A stretch of 64,000 nucleotides of DNA from Verrucomicrobiia bacterium (GCA_026125285.1 JAHCLO010000016.1:83905-147904); one strand, 5' to 3'. Numbered from the stretch's first letter, positions 10,354 to 20,636 are shown. Notes: a model not told the origin generated them from the sequence alone. A program made the numbers and translations.

Positions 10354-11901
10354 TTATCTCTTCGTTACCTTAAGGGCAACGTCGTCGCGGTAGGACGGCG
10401 AGTTGAGCACGAGTCGGCCGCCGGAATGACGGTGGTCTTCGGCCAGGTCGGTTTTCCCGGTCAACGGGTTGGTCCATTCACTGCGATACGTGCCGGCTGG
10501 CAGCACCAAGGCAAGGGTGGCATGGCGTGCCTGGGGTTTCTCTTTTACTGCTTCCTGCGGTTTTTTTGGGCCAAGGTAAATGGCGTAGGCCTTGCCCGGT
10601 TCGGCCAGCATGCGGGCCGACGTGCGCGCATCCAATGTGACGATTTCGAGCGCGGAGTCCGCGGGTTTTAGGCGCAGAAAATCGAAGCTGTGGATAAAGT
10701 CCTTGAGGGTCTTCATCTGCCGGCGAAATCCCGGATTGCCGCCACCGGGTTGCGTGGCGGGGTAAACGAACGTACCGTCCTCATGCCCCGCAACAAACGA
10801 GTAGTCGAGATTGTTGAACAACGCACCACCCGCGAGAATGAAATCCCACGCTTCGACGCGATACGCCAGATCGTTCGTGCCGCGAAAGCCGGTTTCGTTG
10901 TCGCCAATCACCTTGTTCAGGTGATAATTGATTCCGACCGCGTCCGGCGGGTGGGCATAATGGAAATTGAACACCGAAACCGCGGGCTGCGGATTCTCGA
11001 TCTTCGCCTTGCCGTTGGCGATGTTTTGCGTAATGAGATGCTTGTTTGGCAGACCCTTCTCCGCTTCCACGATCACCTCCGCGATGCGGTGCTGCCATGC
11101 CATGGTAACGCCGCCGAAGTAAGGTTCGTTGCATATCTCATACATCAAGTTGTCGAAGTCCTTGAGTTCGGCCACCACTTTACGGACCAGGGCTTCGTGG
11201 ACGGCGAGCAGGCCGCCATTATGGTCAAGCGTGTAAACATTGGTGCGCGAAACGTCACCGAGGCCGTTCACGTTGTTGGCGACGTTCTGCGGACTGAGCT
11301 TCCACTGGCTCTCCTCATAGAACGGACAGAAAAACACGAACTCCACAACCACGCCGCACCTGCCCGCGTGGGCTACGAAGTCTTTCAGGCGTTTGAAGTA
11401 AACCTCGTCCCATTGGGTAAGATCGAATTTGTTCCCGCCATTTGGGTAGCCGGGAACATTCGATCGCGCCCAGGGACTGATAAACCGGTTCTGATCCGGC
11501 GCGAGCGTATTGCGCGCGATTCTGAACGCACCCAGGGGTTCGACGTAGGCGCCGGAGAAGGTGCGGGTGTTGTTCAGGCCGTCCTTGGCCAGCGTGTCGA
11601 GATACTTCCGGAAATCGAAGTCGAGGTTGAGCACCGCGCCGTAATGCTCGGCGGAAGTGATCAGTACCGTCGGCTTGCCGCGGAAATGGAAGTAGTGCGG
11701 ATTGTCGGGATGCAGAGCAATGGGCTTGATTGAATCGGCCCCGAGTGCCATGAAGGCAGCAGACAGGGGCGCGAGCACCAGCGCCAACGCCACGAGTCTC
11801 TGGCCAAGGGAAATCGAAATTGCGCGGCACACGCTCAAGCTGAAGGAGGATTGGTATTTCACAGTGAACCAAGGATGCCGGCTGGACAGTGTATCGAGCA
11901 A
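10354..11901 (-). CDS. secreted GH5-like glycoside hydrolase (TIM barrel)
   Basis: A 515-aa protein with a hydrophobic segment near residues 33-52 (LVALALVLAPLSAAFMALGA) consistent with a signal peptide, although the n-region is unusually long and a later start cannot be excluded. The barrel carries YEICNEPYFG, the usual acid/base Glu context of clan GH-A enzymes, and IGDNETGFRG, a likely nucleophile Glu. The start of the domain (HPDNPHYFHFRGKP) and the C-terminal beta-sandwich (LPAGTYRSEWTNPLTGKT) resemble GH140/DUF4038-type enzymes. Substrate unknown. Convergent with the VTT gene; transcribed away from the polysaccharide operon at 13.9-19.7 kb. Confidence 0.75.
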   Translation of the reverse strand: MLDTLSSRHPWFTVKYQSSFSLSVCRAISISLGQRLVALALVLAPLSAAFMALGADSIKPIALHPDNPHYFHFRGKPTVLITSAEHYGAVLNLDFDFRKYLDTLAKDGLNNTRTFSGAYVEPLGAFRIARNTLAPDQNRFISPWARSNVPGYPNGGNKFDLTQWDEVYFKRLKDFVAHAGRCGVVVEFVFFCPFYEESQWKLSPQNVANNVNGLGDVSRTNVYTLDHNGGLLAVHEALVRKVVAELKDFDNLMYEICNEPYFGGVTMAWQHRIAEVIVEAEKGLPNKHLITQNIANGKAKIENPQPAVSVFNFHYAHPPDAVGINYHLNKVIGDNETGFRGTNDLAYRVEAWDFILAGGALFNNLDYSFVAGHEDGTFVYPATQPGGGNPGFRRQMKTLKDFIHSFDFLRLKPADSALEIVTLDARTSARMLAEPGKAYAIYLGPKKPQEAVKEKPQARHATLALVLPAGTYRSEWTNPLTGKTDLAEDHRHSGGRLVLNSPSYRDDVALKVTKR

Positions 11902-12000
11902 GAGGGAAGAATCAGGTTGGCGGCAGGCAACTCATGCTACGTGAGCCTTGGTTCCCGCGAAGACCTGGCGAGGAGGAAAGGCAATGCCTGCCGGACTGCC

Positions 12001-12501
12001 TCATTTCGTTTCGGGCAGAGACGGAACTGGACCTGAAGGAATCCGTGACTGGTTCCGCTTGGTTAATCCTCGCAGCAGCACGATCCAGTACACGGGCACA
12101 AACAACGTGTACTGCGCCAGTCCCAGCAGGAAGAAGAAGGCCACAGTCAGCGGCGAGCGCCGGAACTCACCACTGGTGCCGATTCGCAGGGTGTGCCCGA
12201 TGGAAAACAGATAAAGGAATGGCATGCAGTTGGTGTAAGCCCCCACGGGAGCGCCACATTCTGGACAGAAGTAGGACATGGCATGATGCGGCGTAAGGCA
12301 GCGGTGGCAGATCGGCACGGCGTCTTCCCTGGCCAATTCCGCAGCCACATTGGCATCCCACGGCTCCGGGGCCACGGCTGCTCTGCGCACCCAGCCAATC
12401 AATCCCATCACCCCGGCAGCGGCCAGAACCACCAGTACCAGAATTGCCACCTGCATTTCCGGATCGGTTCCGGAGAGATGAGTTTGTGCGAGCAAGATCA
12501 C
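12001..12501 (-). CDS. small zinc-ribbon membrane protein
   Basis: A 166-aa protein with one N-terminal membrane segment (about residues 17-37), a central four-Cys ribbon (CHRCLTPHHAMSYFCPECG) and a hydrophobic hairpin near residues 115-145. Such ribbon-plus-membrane proteins are frequent in Verrucomicrobiota but have no assigned function. An alternative start at the internal Met 16 (MQVAILVLVVL) would keep the membrane segment. Not obviously in an operon. Confidence 0.65.
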   Translation of the reverse strand: MILLAQTHLSGTDPEMQVAILVLVVLAAAGVMGLIGWVRRAAVAPEPWDANVAAELAREDAVPICHRCLTPHHAMSYFCPECGAPVGAYTNCMPFLYLFSIGHTLRIGTSGEFRRSPLTVAFFFLLGLAQYTLFVPVYWIVLLRGLTKRNQSRIPSGPVPSLPETK

Positions 12502-12746
12502 CAGACCCTCAACATTTGTAAGCCCAAATTCACCGTCAAGCCAACCCTACGCCTGAATCTTGGGTAAGCAAGCAACTTCACACCAGCAATGAACCGACTC
12601 CAGAAATCGGAACGCGGGAATCACTTTCATGAGCCAATGAACCGGGGTGCCGTCCAGGCGTGAACACGGTTCAACTTCCGCTCGAAGTTGAACCCAGTAC
12701 TATGGCGAACCCTGCGAACCGCCGGTGAGCAAAGGCGACATGAGTG
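12502..12746. other. intergenic, nothing recognised
   Basis: Gap between the small membrane protein and dapF. I see no gene, strong terminator or repeat here. Confidence 0.4.
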
Positions 12747-13556
12747 TCATAGCTCCATTCGCCCTTCAAACACGAAATCCGCCGGACCGGTGAGTCTCAC
12801 ATCGTCGAATTCGCCGCCGTTGTCGGAAAAGCTAACCTCCAGGGTATCCCCGCCCTGCACCTGCACTTTTACCGGCGATGTAAAATTGTGAACCCGTGCG
12901 GAAATCATGGCGGCCGCGCTCACTCCCGTGCCACACGCCAGAGTTTCACCTTCGACTCCGCGCTCGAAAGTCCGCACGCGGATATGATTCGATCCGAGCA
13001 CCTGGACGAAATTGACATTCGTTCCGCGCGGACCGAAGTGCGTGTGGTGCCGAATCTCCGGACCGAGGGATTGCACCATGGCCTTGTCTGCGTCCGGCAC
13101 GTAGAGCACGGCATGTGGCACACCCGTGTTCAGCGAATGAATGGTTTCCGTCCCCGTGGACAATTTCACCGCCTCCCCAAGGCGGAGGTCCCTGGGTTTG
13201 GTCAGGTTAACCGTCACTCGTTCACCCTGAAAACTTGCGGTGATCACTCCCGCCTCGGTTTCAAACGTGAAGTCGCGCTTCGAGCCAACTGTCCGCTGGA
13301 CGAACCGCGCGAAGCAGCGAGCCCCGTTACCGCACATTTCGCCCGTGCTGCCATCGCTGTTGAAGAAATCCCAAGCCCAGTCCGCTTTTCCCGACTTACA
13401 CGGCACCAGCACCAATACACCGTCCGCCCCAACCCCGCGATGACGGTCGCAGAGCCGAATGACTTGATCCCGCGACAGTTGGCTGGTGGTGGCGCGATTG
13501 TCCAACAGGATAAAATCATTACCCGCGCCGTTCATCTTCGTGAAATTCAAAAGCAT
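12747..13556 (-). CDS. dapF: diaminopimelate epimerase
   Basis: A 269-aa enzyme converting LL- to meso-diaminopimelate for lysine and peptidoglycan. The start at 13556 gives MLLNFTKMNGAGNDFILLDN, the standard DapF N-terminus; the frame is open for 37 more codons upstream but these lack family features. The two catalytic cysteines are visible: MCGNGARC (Cys 75) and ACGTGVSAA (about Cys 208), as is the HRGVGADG segment. The length is typical for the family. Monocistronic as far as visible; other aspartate-pathway genes lie at 49.8-53.8 kb. Confidence 0.97.
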   Translation of the reverse strand: MLLNFTKMNGAGNDFILLDNRATTSQLSRDQVIRLCDRHRGVGADGVLVLVPCKSGKADWAWDFFNSDGSTGEMCGNGARCFARFVQRTVGSKRDFTFETEAGVITASFQGERVTVNLTKPRDLRLGEAVKLSTGTETIHSLNTGVPHAVLYVPDADKAMVQSLGPEIRHHTHFGPRGTNVNFVQVLGSNHIRVRTFERGVEGETLACGTGVSAAAMISARVHNFTSPVKVQVQGGDTLEVSFSDNGGEFDDVRLTGPADFVFEGRMEL

Positions 13557-13949
13557 GGGCCAAAAGTATGAACCACCCGGAGCAGTGCCAAATGAAATGT
13601 TCACGAGATATCGGGACATCGTGCGTGATGGATTTCTCCTGAGGGTGTGACCCGTCCCCTGCTCCACTCAGACTGAAGCGGTGTGCGGCACGTTGGCGCT
13701 TGACGCCCACCTCCCCGAACCCTGTCAGTTCCTTGGACGACAGGACATTGTCCGAGTGGCGCGATTAGGGAGGAACGCATGATCACACGCGTTCTGCGGT
13801 TAGCTTTGAGTTCTGAGCGCTCGGAAAACGAGTGCTGCTATCATTAGGTCTTGAACCGGACAGTCACCTGGGCTTTGCTCCTCGCGCGATGGAGCTTTTT
13901 GGGTGCGCAGCGTCCTGGCTTCTGGTATTCGCATCATGACGAGGTCATT
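13557..13949. other. intergenic region upstream of dapF and the polysaccharide operon
   Basis: Divergent promoter region between dapF (minus) and the operon starting at 13950 (plus). No gene recognised. The stretch 13620-13740 reads like a dispersed intergenic repeat of this lineage, but I cannot show a second copy within the window. Confidence 0.4.
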
Positions 13950-16139
13950 ATGAGCCAGAAAACAAAGTTGGTCATTCAGACCCTTTCTGCGTTGGCGTTG
14001 ACGATGTCGGTCAGCGCCGCCCCGCCGGAAGATTTTCCTACATTTCATGTCCCAGGCCACGAAAAGGAGATGGCCACATTACGGGAGTTGTTCTGGCTGC
14101 ATTACCCCGGCGCGGGACCAAAGGCCACCCTGTGGGATGAATGGCTGCCCGACGCCGCTCTCTGGCCGGCGGTGCAGACCGACAATCACTCCGACAAAAT
14201 GCGGCGCGCCTGGAAGAACACGCTGACGGCGCGCATCGTGGACCCGGAAGGTTATGTCGCCACGCACCAGCACGCGAGTATCGCGCATCAACTCGGCTGG
14301 CCGTTCCCGTTCTGGAATCAGGGCCGGCGCGGTTGCGGCTGGCACTTCTCGTTCAAGAACACCGTGGACCGCAACTGGCGTCCGCATGATCTGTCAAAGA
14401 CCGACGGCTGGACGCTGACGGGAGCCCGTGACGCCGGCATCAAAGATGATGGCTGGCTCGTTGAAGTGACCGATGCGTCGGCCATTGTCACGGCCAAGCC
14501 CTGGCTGTGTCACACGTTTGAAGTGCCGTTCCTGCAACTCCGCTGGAACACGTCCGGCCTCGGCGCGTTTCAGCCCTACATCGAATGGACCACGCCGTCC
14601 GCCACGAACTTCAGCACCGAGCGCCGCATGTATTTCGACCCCGTCGGCGGCGGCCCGATGCACTACAGCATGATTCCGATGTATCGGCATCCGCAATGGA
14701 CCGGCGAGGTCGCACAACTGCGCATCGGCCTCGACAACACCGCGCCCGGCAGTGTCACCATCCAGGCGTTCTTCTCGCAATACGACACGCGGCACAATAT
14801 CAACGGGCAGAACTTCGTTCGCGGCTGTGCGAAATACTTCTGGTGGACGCGCGACCTGGAATTTCTGCGGGCAAACATCAATCGCATGCGCACCGCCATC
14901 CGTTATCTCATGACCGAGCATCAGGCACTGGAGCGGAAGGTGGTGTTCACCGATTGGGTCGGCCACGACGGACGCACCGGCGTCAAACGCCCGGCGCCCG
15001 GCAAGAAGGAAATCATCACCGGTCAGGGCATCGGCAACAATTATTGGGACCTGATGCCGTTTGGCTGGCTCGATTGCTACGCCACGATGCAGTACTACGA
15101 CGCCGTACTCACGCTGGCGCGCCTCGAACGCGAAATCCTCGCCCACCCCGAATGGAACATCCCGCGCGGCGTCCTGAGTTTTGAACCGCCCATGCTCGAG
15201 CGCCACGCGGCCGAGGTGAAGACCACGGGCAATCGCATGTTTTGGAACAATAAGACGCAGCGGTTTAACGCCTCCATTGACGCCGGTGGCAACCCGCACG
15301 AATACGGTTACACCTTCCTGAACCTGGAGGCCATTTACTATGACTTTGCGACCCCGGCACACGCGAAAGCCATCCTGAGTTGGGTCAATGGCAGTCGCAT
15401 CGTGGAAGGCGATACTTCGCAAGGCGCGGATATTTATCACTGGCGTTTCGGGCCCCGCGCGACCACCAAGCGCAACCTCGACTGGTATTTCTGGGCGTGG
15501 AACGATCCCGAGTCCATTCCCTGGGGTGGCCAGGTGCAGGACGGCGGCGCCGTGCTGGGCTTTTCCTACCACGATCTCATGGCGCGGCTAAAAGTGCTGG
15601 GACCGGACGACGCGTGGCAGCGGCTGCAGGAAATCACAAGGTGGTTTGAGGAGGTCCAGGCCGCGGGCGGCTATCGCAAGTATTACGACGGCAAGTCGCG
15701 TGAGGGAACGTTGCAGGGCGGCGGCACGGCGGGTGGGCTGGGATTGGATCAGGAGTTCTTTGAAAGCGCGCTCGTGCCGCAGGTCATGCTGTATGGCTTT
15801 CTTGGCTTTGCGCCGCGCGGCGATGGCTTCAAGCTGGAACCCCGGCTGCCGACGGACTGGAAGGAGTTGAACGTGAATCAAATCAGATTCCAGAACCTCA
15901 CGCTGCACATTCGCGCCACGCGCGACACCATCGAAATCAAGAAGACGGGCGTTGCCGAGGAGCCCCTGTTTCTGGATCTGCCCGACAGGAAGTGGACAAC
16001 CCAATGGCTGGGTGAAGACGGCAACATGAAGGCTGCGTCGTTGCCCGTGCGTAAAGCTGACGGAGCGTATCAGGTGAATTGGAGCGGGACCGCCAGCCTT
16101 CGCTTGGAAGCGGTCTCGCCAAAACCCAGCCAGCCCTGA
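13950..16139 (+). CDS. secreted six-hairpin glycosidase-like protein
   Basis: A 729-aa protein. The start at 13950 (MSQKTKLVIQTLSALALTMS) places a signal peptide directly at the N-terminus with cleavage near SAA; the 33 codons upstream look non-coding. The central part (WWTRDLEFLRANINRMRTAIR, FGWLDCYATMQYYDAV, YTFLNLEAIYYDFA) is an alpha/alpha-toroid as in GH78/GH95-type rhamnosidases and fucosidases, and the C-terminus is a small beta-sandwich. I cannot name the exact family or substrate. It is the first gene of a three-gene operon with 7-nt gaps; neighbours are a GHL10-like and a heparinase-like protein, pointing to polysaccharide breakdown. Confidence 0.8.
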   Translation: MSQKTKLVIQTLSALALTMSVSAAPPEDFPTFHVPGHEKEMATLRELFWLHYPGAGPKATLWDEWLPDAALWPAVQTDNHSDKMRRAWKNTLTARIVDPEGYVATHQHASIAHQLGWPFPFWNQGRRGCGWHFSFKNTVDRNWRPHDLSKTDGWTLTGARDAGIKDDGWLVEVTDASAIVTAKPWLCHTFEVPFLQLRWNTSGLGAFQPYIEWTTPSATNFSTERRMYFDPVGGGPMHYSMIPMYRHPQWTGEVAQLRIGLDNTAPGSVTIQAFFSQYDTRHNINGQNFVRGCAKYFWWTRDLEFLRANINRMRTAIRYLMTEHQALERKVVFTDWVGHDGRTGVKRPAPGKKEIITGQGIGNNYWDLMPFGWLDCYATMQYYDAVLTLARLEREILAHPEWNIPRGVLSFEPPMLERHAAEVKTTGNRMFWNNKTQRFNASIDAGGNPHEYGYTFLNLEAIYYDFATPAHAKAILSWVNGSRIVEGDTSQGADIYHWRFGPRATTKRNLDWYFWAWNDPESIPWGGQVQDGGAVLGFSYHDLMARLKVLGPDDAWQRLQEITRWFEEVQAAGGYRKYYDGKSREGTLQGGGTAGGLGLDQEFFESALVPQVMLYGFLGFAPRGDGFKLEPRLPTDWKELNVNQIRFQNLTLHIRATRDTIEIKKTGVAEEPLFLDLPDRKWTTQWLGEDGNMKAASLPVRKADGAYQVNWSGTASLRLEAVSPKPSQP

Positions 16140-16146
16140 AGTCCAC

Positions 16147-17292
16147 ATGTTTGCCCGGCACTTGATCTTAATCGCCCTCGCGAGCGCATTGGTGCCCGCG
16201 TTTGCCAATCCGAACAGCGCCAGCACGCCCGCACCAAGTGGCCGCGCGGACTTCTTCCGTGCGCAACCTTCCAAGGCCGGTGAGTTTCGTGGCGCGTGGA
16301 TTCATTCCGGTTACGGAATTCAAGGCTGGGATTGGGACCAGACGGTCGGTGCGCTCAAGAGCAATGGCTTCAATGCCATCTTCCCAAACCTGGTCTGGGC
16401 GGGCCTGGCGCATTATCCAAGCACAATCTTGCCGATCAGCCCGAGGGTGGAGGATCAGGGGGATCAAATCGCGACCTGTCTTTCCGCCTGCCGCAAGTAC
16501 GGTGTCGAGCTGCACGTGTGGAAGGTGAATTACTACCTGCTGCACGCGCCGCGAGAATTTGTGGCCGAACTGCGTGTCGCCGGCCGCACACAGAGGAACA
16601 CCAAAGGCGAGGATGTGAACTGGCTCTGCCCGTCGCACCCGGAAAATGTCGCGCTCGAACGCGATTCGATGCTCGAGGTTGCGCGCCAATACGACGTGGA
16701 CGGTATTCATTTTGACTACCTCCGCTATCCGGATCGGGAGGCGTGTTTTTGCACAGGCTGCCGCGAGCGATTTGAAGCGGCCGCCAATGTGAAACTCGCC
16801 AATTGGCCGGAGGATGTTTTGCAGGGTGAACGCGCGGAGCCCTTCGCCGAGTGGCGCCGCGAACAAATCACCCGACTGGTACGGACAGTGAGCCAGGAGG
16901 CGCGCGCGTTGAAGCCAAACCTCAAAGTGTCCGCCGCGGTGTGGGGTGGTTGGGCCAATGCACGCCAATCCATTGGCCAGGACGCCCAAGCATGGATTGA
17001 CGCCGGTTATCTCGATTTCGTGTGCCCGATGAATTACGAAAGCGAGGACGAGGTGTTCGCCGGTTGGACCCGGAAGCAGGTGGACGCCATCAATCGCAGG
17101 ACGCCGCTCTACATCGGCATTGGCGCGTACAAGCTGTCGGGGCCGGAACAACTCACGCGCCAGATTCAATTGAGCCGGGAGTTGGGCGGCGACGGTTTTG
17201 TGGTCTTTCAACTCAACGAGAAACTGGCCACGGAATTCCTGCCGCTGCTTCGCCTCGGAACGACGGCGGCCCCGCCGGCCTCCAAGAACTGA
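16147..17292 (+). CDS. GHL10-like (DUF187 type) glycoside hydrolase-like protein
   Basis: A 381-aa secreted protein with signal peptide (MFARHLILIALASALVPAFA). The barrel begins GEFRGAWIHSGYGIQGW and includes YDVDGIHFDYLRYP and AWIDAGYLDFVCPMNY, the conserved strands of glycosyl-hydrolase-like family 10 (related to YngK/DUF187). Known members are thought to act on peptidoglycan or other glycans, with Asp in the HFDYLRYP segment as a candidate catalytic residue. Starts 7 nt after the previous stop and ends 7 nt before the next start, so the three genes are almost certainly co-transcribed. Confidence 0.85.
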   Translation: MFARHLILIALASALVPAFANPNSASTPAPSGRADFFRAQPSKAGEFRGAWIHSGYGIQGWDWDQTVGALKSNGFNAIFPNLVWAGLAHYPSTILPISPRVEDQGDQIATCLSACRKYGVELHVWKVNYYLLHAPREFVAELRVAGRTQRNTKGEDVNWLCPSHPENVALERDSMLEVARQYDVDGIHFDYLRYPDREACFCTGCRERFEAAANVKLANWPEDVLQGERAEPFAEWRREQITRLVRTVSQEARALKPNLKVSAAVWGGWANARQSIGQDAQAWIDAGYLDFVCPMNYESEDEVFAGWTRKQVDAINRRTPLYIGIGAYKLSGPEQLTRQIQLSRELGGDGFVVFQLNEKLATEFLPLLRLGTTAAPPASKN

Positions 17293-17299
17293 TCCACCA

Positions 17300-19675
17300 A
17301 TGAAAAGTTGCACTCTCCTCATTCTGGTCTGCACCTGCGTTTCCTCGACGCTGCTCGCTCAACCGCAAATCAACAACCGCGCGGCGCGTCCCGACGAAAT
17401 CGGCTATCGGCCGGCGGACGGTTCGACGGTGCGCATGAATCCGCCTTCGCTGACCTGGCTGCACGAAACCGCCGCCCGGACTTACACCGTCCAATGGAGC
17501 CGGCGCGCGGATTTCTCCGACGCCACGACGACAACGAATCTTCCGTTTAACGTTCACACCCATTCTGCGCCGCTGACACAAGGTCAGTATTTCTGGCGTT
17601 ACCGGTTCACCGACAAGGACGGCAAGGACTCCAACTGGAGTGTCAGCCGCAGCTTCACCGTTCCGGCGGATGCGATTGAGTTTCCCATGCCCACCCGCGC
17701 GCAACAACGCGACCGCGTGCCGCAGGCTCACCCGCGATTGTTCATGCGCCCCGAGGATCTGCCGCGTCTCCGCGAACTGGCGAGTGGTCGCGACGCCGCT
17801 GCCTTCGCCAGGTTGCTCGCAGAGGCGGACCGTTACATCGCCGACGGGCCGACGCCCGAACCCGAGCATCTCGGCTCGGCCACGGACAAGGAAAACAAGG
17901 AACTGATCAAGTATTGGTGGCCGAATCGCACGCAAACAGAGAAAGCCTGCCGCGAGGCGGAAACAATCGCCTTCGTTTACCTCTTGAGTGGCGAGAAAAA
18001 ATACGGCGAGGCTGCGCGCAAATGGATTTTGCATCTTGCTTCGTGGGATCCGGATGGCCCCACCAACTTCCGGCTCAACTGCGAGGCCGGCAAACCGATG
18101 CTCTATCGCCTGCCGCGCGCCTACGATTGGGCCTGGGACACGCTCACCGAAGCAGATCGCGAAAAGGCCCGCGCTGTGATGTTGCGACGGGCGCAAGACG
18201 CATGGATCAGTGGCGAAATCGGGCGTGGTGTCGGCCACTTGAATCGTCCGTTCAGCAGCCACGGCAATCGCACCTGGCACAAACTGGCCGAGTGCGCCAT
18301 CGTATTTCTCGGTGAGATTCCTGAAGCCGAAACCTGGCTTGATTATGCCGTGAACAAATTCTACGCCGCGTTTCCGGTTTGGTCTGATGACGACGGTGGC
18401 TGGCACGAAGGCGTCAGTTATTGGGGAGGTTACATGAACAAGGCGGTAACGTGGTTGCAGTTCGCAAATACCGCGCTAGGCATTGACGGTTTCAAAAAAC
18501 CCTTCTTCTCGCAGGTTGGCGATTATCCGCTCTACGTCGCGCCGCCCGGCTCGCCGAACATGGGCTTCAGCGATCTCTCCTTCCGCCCACCGCCGCAAAG
18601 CTGGGGTGGATTTATCGAATACTTCCTCCGGGCAGGCAGCGGCAATGCCGGTGCGGACAAGAGCCACGCCGGTTACTGGCGTTGGTGGACGCAGCAATGG
18701 CAGATGCGCGGCGAAGGCGGTTTGATGGGCTTCCTCTACAACGCAAGCTTGCCACCCTTGCCGCCAGCCAAAGCGCCGACGGATTTGCCGCCGTCCAAAA
18801 TCTTTCACGGCATCGGCGTCGCCAGCCTACACACCACCTTGCTCGACAGCGCAGACGACGTGCATCTGCTGTTCAAGTCCAGTCCGTTTGGCTCGCAAAG
18901 CCACGGACACAATCCGCAGAACAGTTTTCAATTGAACGCCTATGGCGAATCGCTGCTCACGACCTGCGTCTATCGCGATTTGCACGGCAGCAAATTCCAC
19001 ACGCGCTGGGCCTGGAGCACCGTGGCCCACAACGCCGTGCTGGTGGATGGCGAAGGGCAAATCCCGCACTCGGCCACCTCGATGGGCCGCATCGTGGATT
19101 CCAAGCTCACGCCGGAATGGGATTACGTGGAAGGTGATGCCCTTGCGGCGTACGGTGGCAAACTCACGCGTGCGCGACGCAAGATCGCCTTCGTCAAACC
19201 AGACCTCATTGTGATTTGCGACGATCTGGCCGCGCCGAAACCCGTTTCCTACCAGTTCATGCTCCACGCGCTCAGTCCGTTCACCGTGGCCGAAGCCGAC
19301 GCACGCCTCACCGCGAAGCAACCCAAAGCCAGCGTGACCGCGCAGTTGCTTTCGCCAACGCCGCTCAAGTTCTGTCAATGGGATGGCTACAATCCACCAC
19401 CCGACCGCGAGTTCCCAATTCAATGGCACGTCGAAGCCGCCACTCAGGCGAAGCTTGGCGAACTCCGGATGCTCACCGTCATCGTCCCGGAACGGGCCGG
19501 CAAGTCAGCAACTTGGCGTGCGGAACGACTGGAAAGCGACTCAGCTGTAGGAGTGCGTGTGGTTCGAGATGGCCAAACGGCGCTCGTGGGATTTCGCAAA
19601 GCCGACGCAGGCAGCGGACGACTTGGTTCGTCAGACTTCGATGCCGCCGTTCAAGTTGAATTCACATCCAAATGA
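17300..19675 (+). CDS. heparinase II/III family protein (DUF4962)
   Basis: A 791-aa secreted protein. The ATG at 17300 gives a clean signal peptide (MKSCTLLILVCTCVSSTLLA). An N-terminal FN3-like domain (about residues 25-130: GYRPADGSTVRMNPPSLTWL) is followed by an alpha-helical toroid (LPRLRELASGRDAAAFARLL) and the heparinase II/III beta-sandwich (SQSHGHNPQNSFQLNAYGES, HNAVLVDGEG). His and Tyr residues there fit the lyase mechanism. Probable polysaccharide lyase; substrate unknown. Last gene of the operon. A diverged copy of its last 70 or so residues occurs as a remnant at 44905-45125. Confidence 0.88.
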   Translation: MKSCTLLILVCTCVSSTLLAQPQINNRAARPDEIGYRPADGSTVRMNPPSLTWLHETAARTYTVQWSRRADFSDATTTTNLPFNVHTHSAPLTQGQYFWRYRFTDKDGKDSNWSVSRSFTVPADAIEFPMPTRAQQRDRVPQAHPRLFMRPEDLPRLRELASGRDAAAFARLLAEADRYIADGPTPEPEHLGSATDKENKELIKYWWPNRTQTEKACREAETIAFVYLLSGEKKYGEAARKWILHLASWDPDGPTNFRLNCEAGKPMLYRLPRAYDWAWDTLTEADREKARAVMLRRAQDAWISGEIGRGVGHLNRPFSSHGNRTWHKLAECAIVFLGEIPEAETWLDYAVNKFYAAFPVWSDDDGGWHEGVSYWGGYMNKAVTWLQFANTALGIDGFKKPFFSQVGDYPLYVAPPGSPNMGFSDLSFRPPPQSWGGFIEYFLRAGSGNAGADKSHAGYWRWWTQQWQMRGEGGLMGFLYNASLPPLPPAKAPTDLPPSKIFHGIGVASLHTTLLDSADDVHLLFKSSPFGSQSHGHNPQNSFQLNAYGESLLTTCVYRDLHGSKFHTRWAWSTVAHNAVLVDGEGQIPHSATSMGRIVDSKLTPEWDYVEGDALAAYGGKLTRARRKIAFVKPDLIVICDDLAAPKPVSYQFMLHALSPFTVAEADARLTAKQPKASVTAQLLSPTPLKFCQWDGYNPPPDREFPIQWHVEAATQAKLGELRMLTVIVPERAGKSATWRAERLESDSAVGVRVVRDGQTALVGFRKADAGSGRLGSSDFDAAVQVEFTSK

Positions 19676-20636
19676 CCTTCCCCTTCCCCGCGGCCACGTC
19701 GGCGAAGCTCAACTCCCTGCCAGAACAGGGGGTGACGTGGTAGAACTCGCCGCGTTGCGCCGTGTTCGGCGGCGCAGCGACCCGCGCAAGTGAGCCAGGT
19801 CCGCCCGCTGGTCCCCGACGGGGTGGCCACAGCGCGACAACCACTACCCGCAAGAATCTGAGTTGCGTTCCTGGTGCTGCCTGCTCCGCTCCATTGGCCG
19901 GTGCTCCAAACCACCCCAAGGATGAACGTTTTCAGAAAGATTTTTGAAAGATTTCTGGAAAAGCGGCGTGTACGTAACCAGTGACAACACACCAGGCCGA
20001 TAGCCGGCTGCGACGGACAAGCTCTCTTGCGGAAAAGCCGGTGAAAACCGCTTGCTTTCACGGGGCGGCCCGGTTACGACCATTACTGTTCAGAAAGGGA
20101 AAGGCTATGGCTAATCCACGCTTCCTTCTCGGCGGAATCGCTTCCGGGCTGCTGGGGATTTCTGCTACCTCGTCCTGGTCGCCCGACCTCCAAGAAGCCG
20201 GCAGCCTGGCAGCGGGATGCTGCGAACCGAATAGCGACGGAGATTTCCGCCCGTCAAAACAGCAACGCGTCCTCCTGCCAGGTTCAACGCGCTTGAGCGA
20301 AATGAACCTGATTCAAATAACATTCTGCCAATACTCCGAAGGAGTTGGAGACAACTTTTTGACTCGGGCTTCGGCAGGTCAATCCCACCAAAGACCATGA
20401 AAAATATGCCCTTCGTTGATCCCCTATCACTGCTGCTGATTTCAGTGGCGGCCCTAAGAAACGTTTTCAGGCAGGCGTTGCTCCCGGTGGCTCACCCGGC
20501 GGCTCGGGCTTTCGCAGCCTGCTGCTGGTTTTTCTGCGCCGGAGAAAGTTTGGCGTGGGTTGAGTACAGTTCTCCAAACAGCGGCTCTGACTGCTCGCCG
20601 TTTTGAATGAACAAACCTGACAATAAAGAGGAGCAA
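19676..20636. other. long intergenic region, one weak small frame
   Basis: About 960 bases with no confident gene. A plus-strand frame at 20107-20400 starts MANPRFLLGGIASGLLG behind a purine-rich GAAAGGGAAAGG, which could be a ribosome site, but the rest of the translation has no family resemblance and low complexity of helix or strand pattern. The segment 20020-20090 is GC-rich and could fold, but does not match a riboswitch I know. 20450-20600 resembles a dispersed intergenic repeat. Confidence 0.4.

Noticed and set aside
14394..15572. 392-codon minus-strand frame inside the first polysaccharide operon gene
   Set aside because: Antisense shadow; the plus strand has a signal peptide and operon spacing.
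20000..20110. Possible riboswitch upstream of a small frame
   Set aside because: GC-rich and foldable, but the conserved GEMM or cobalamin core bases are not present, and the downstream frame is not a recognisable gene.
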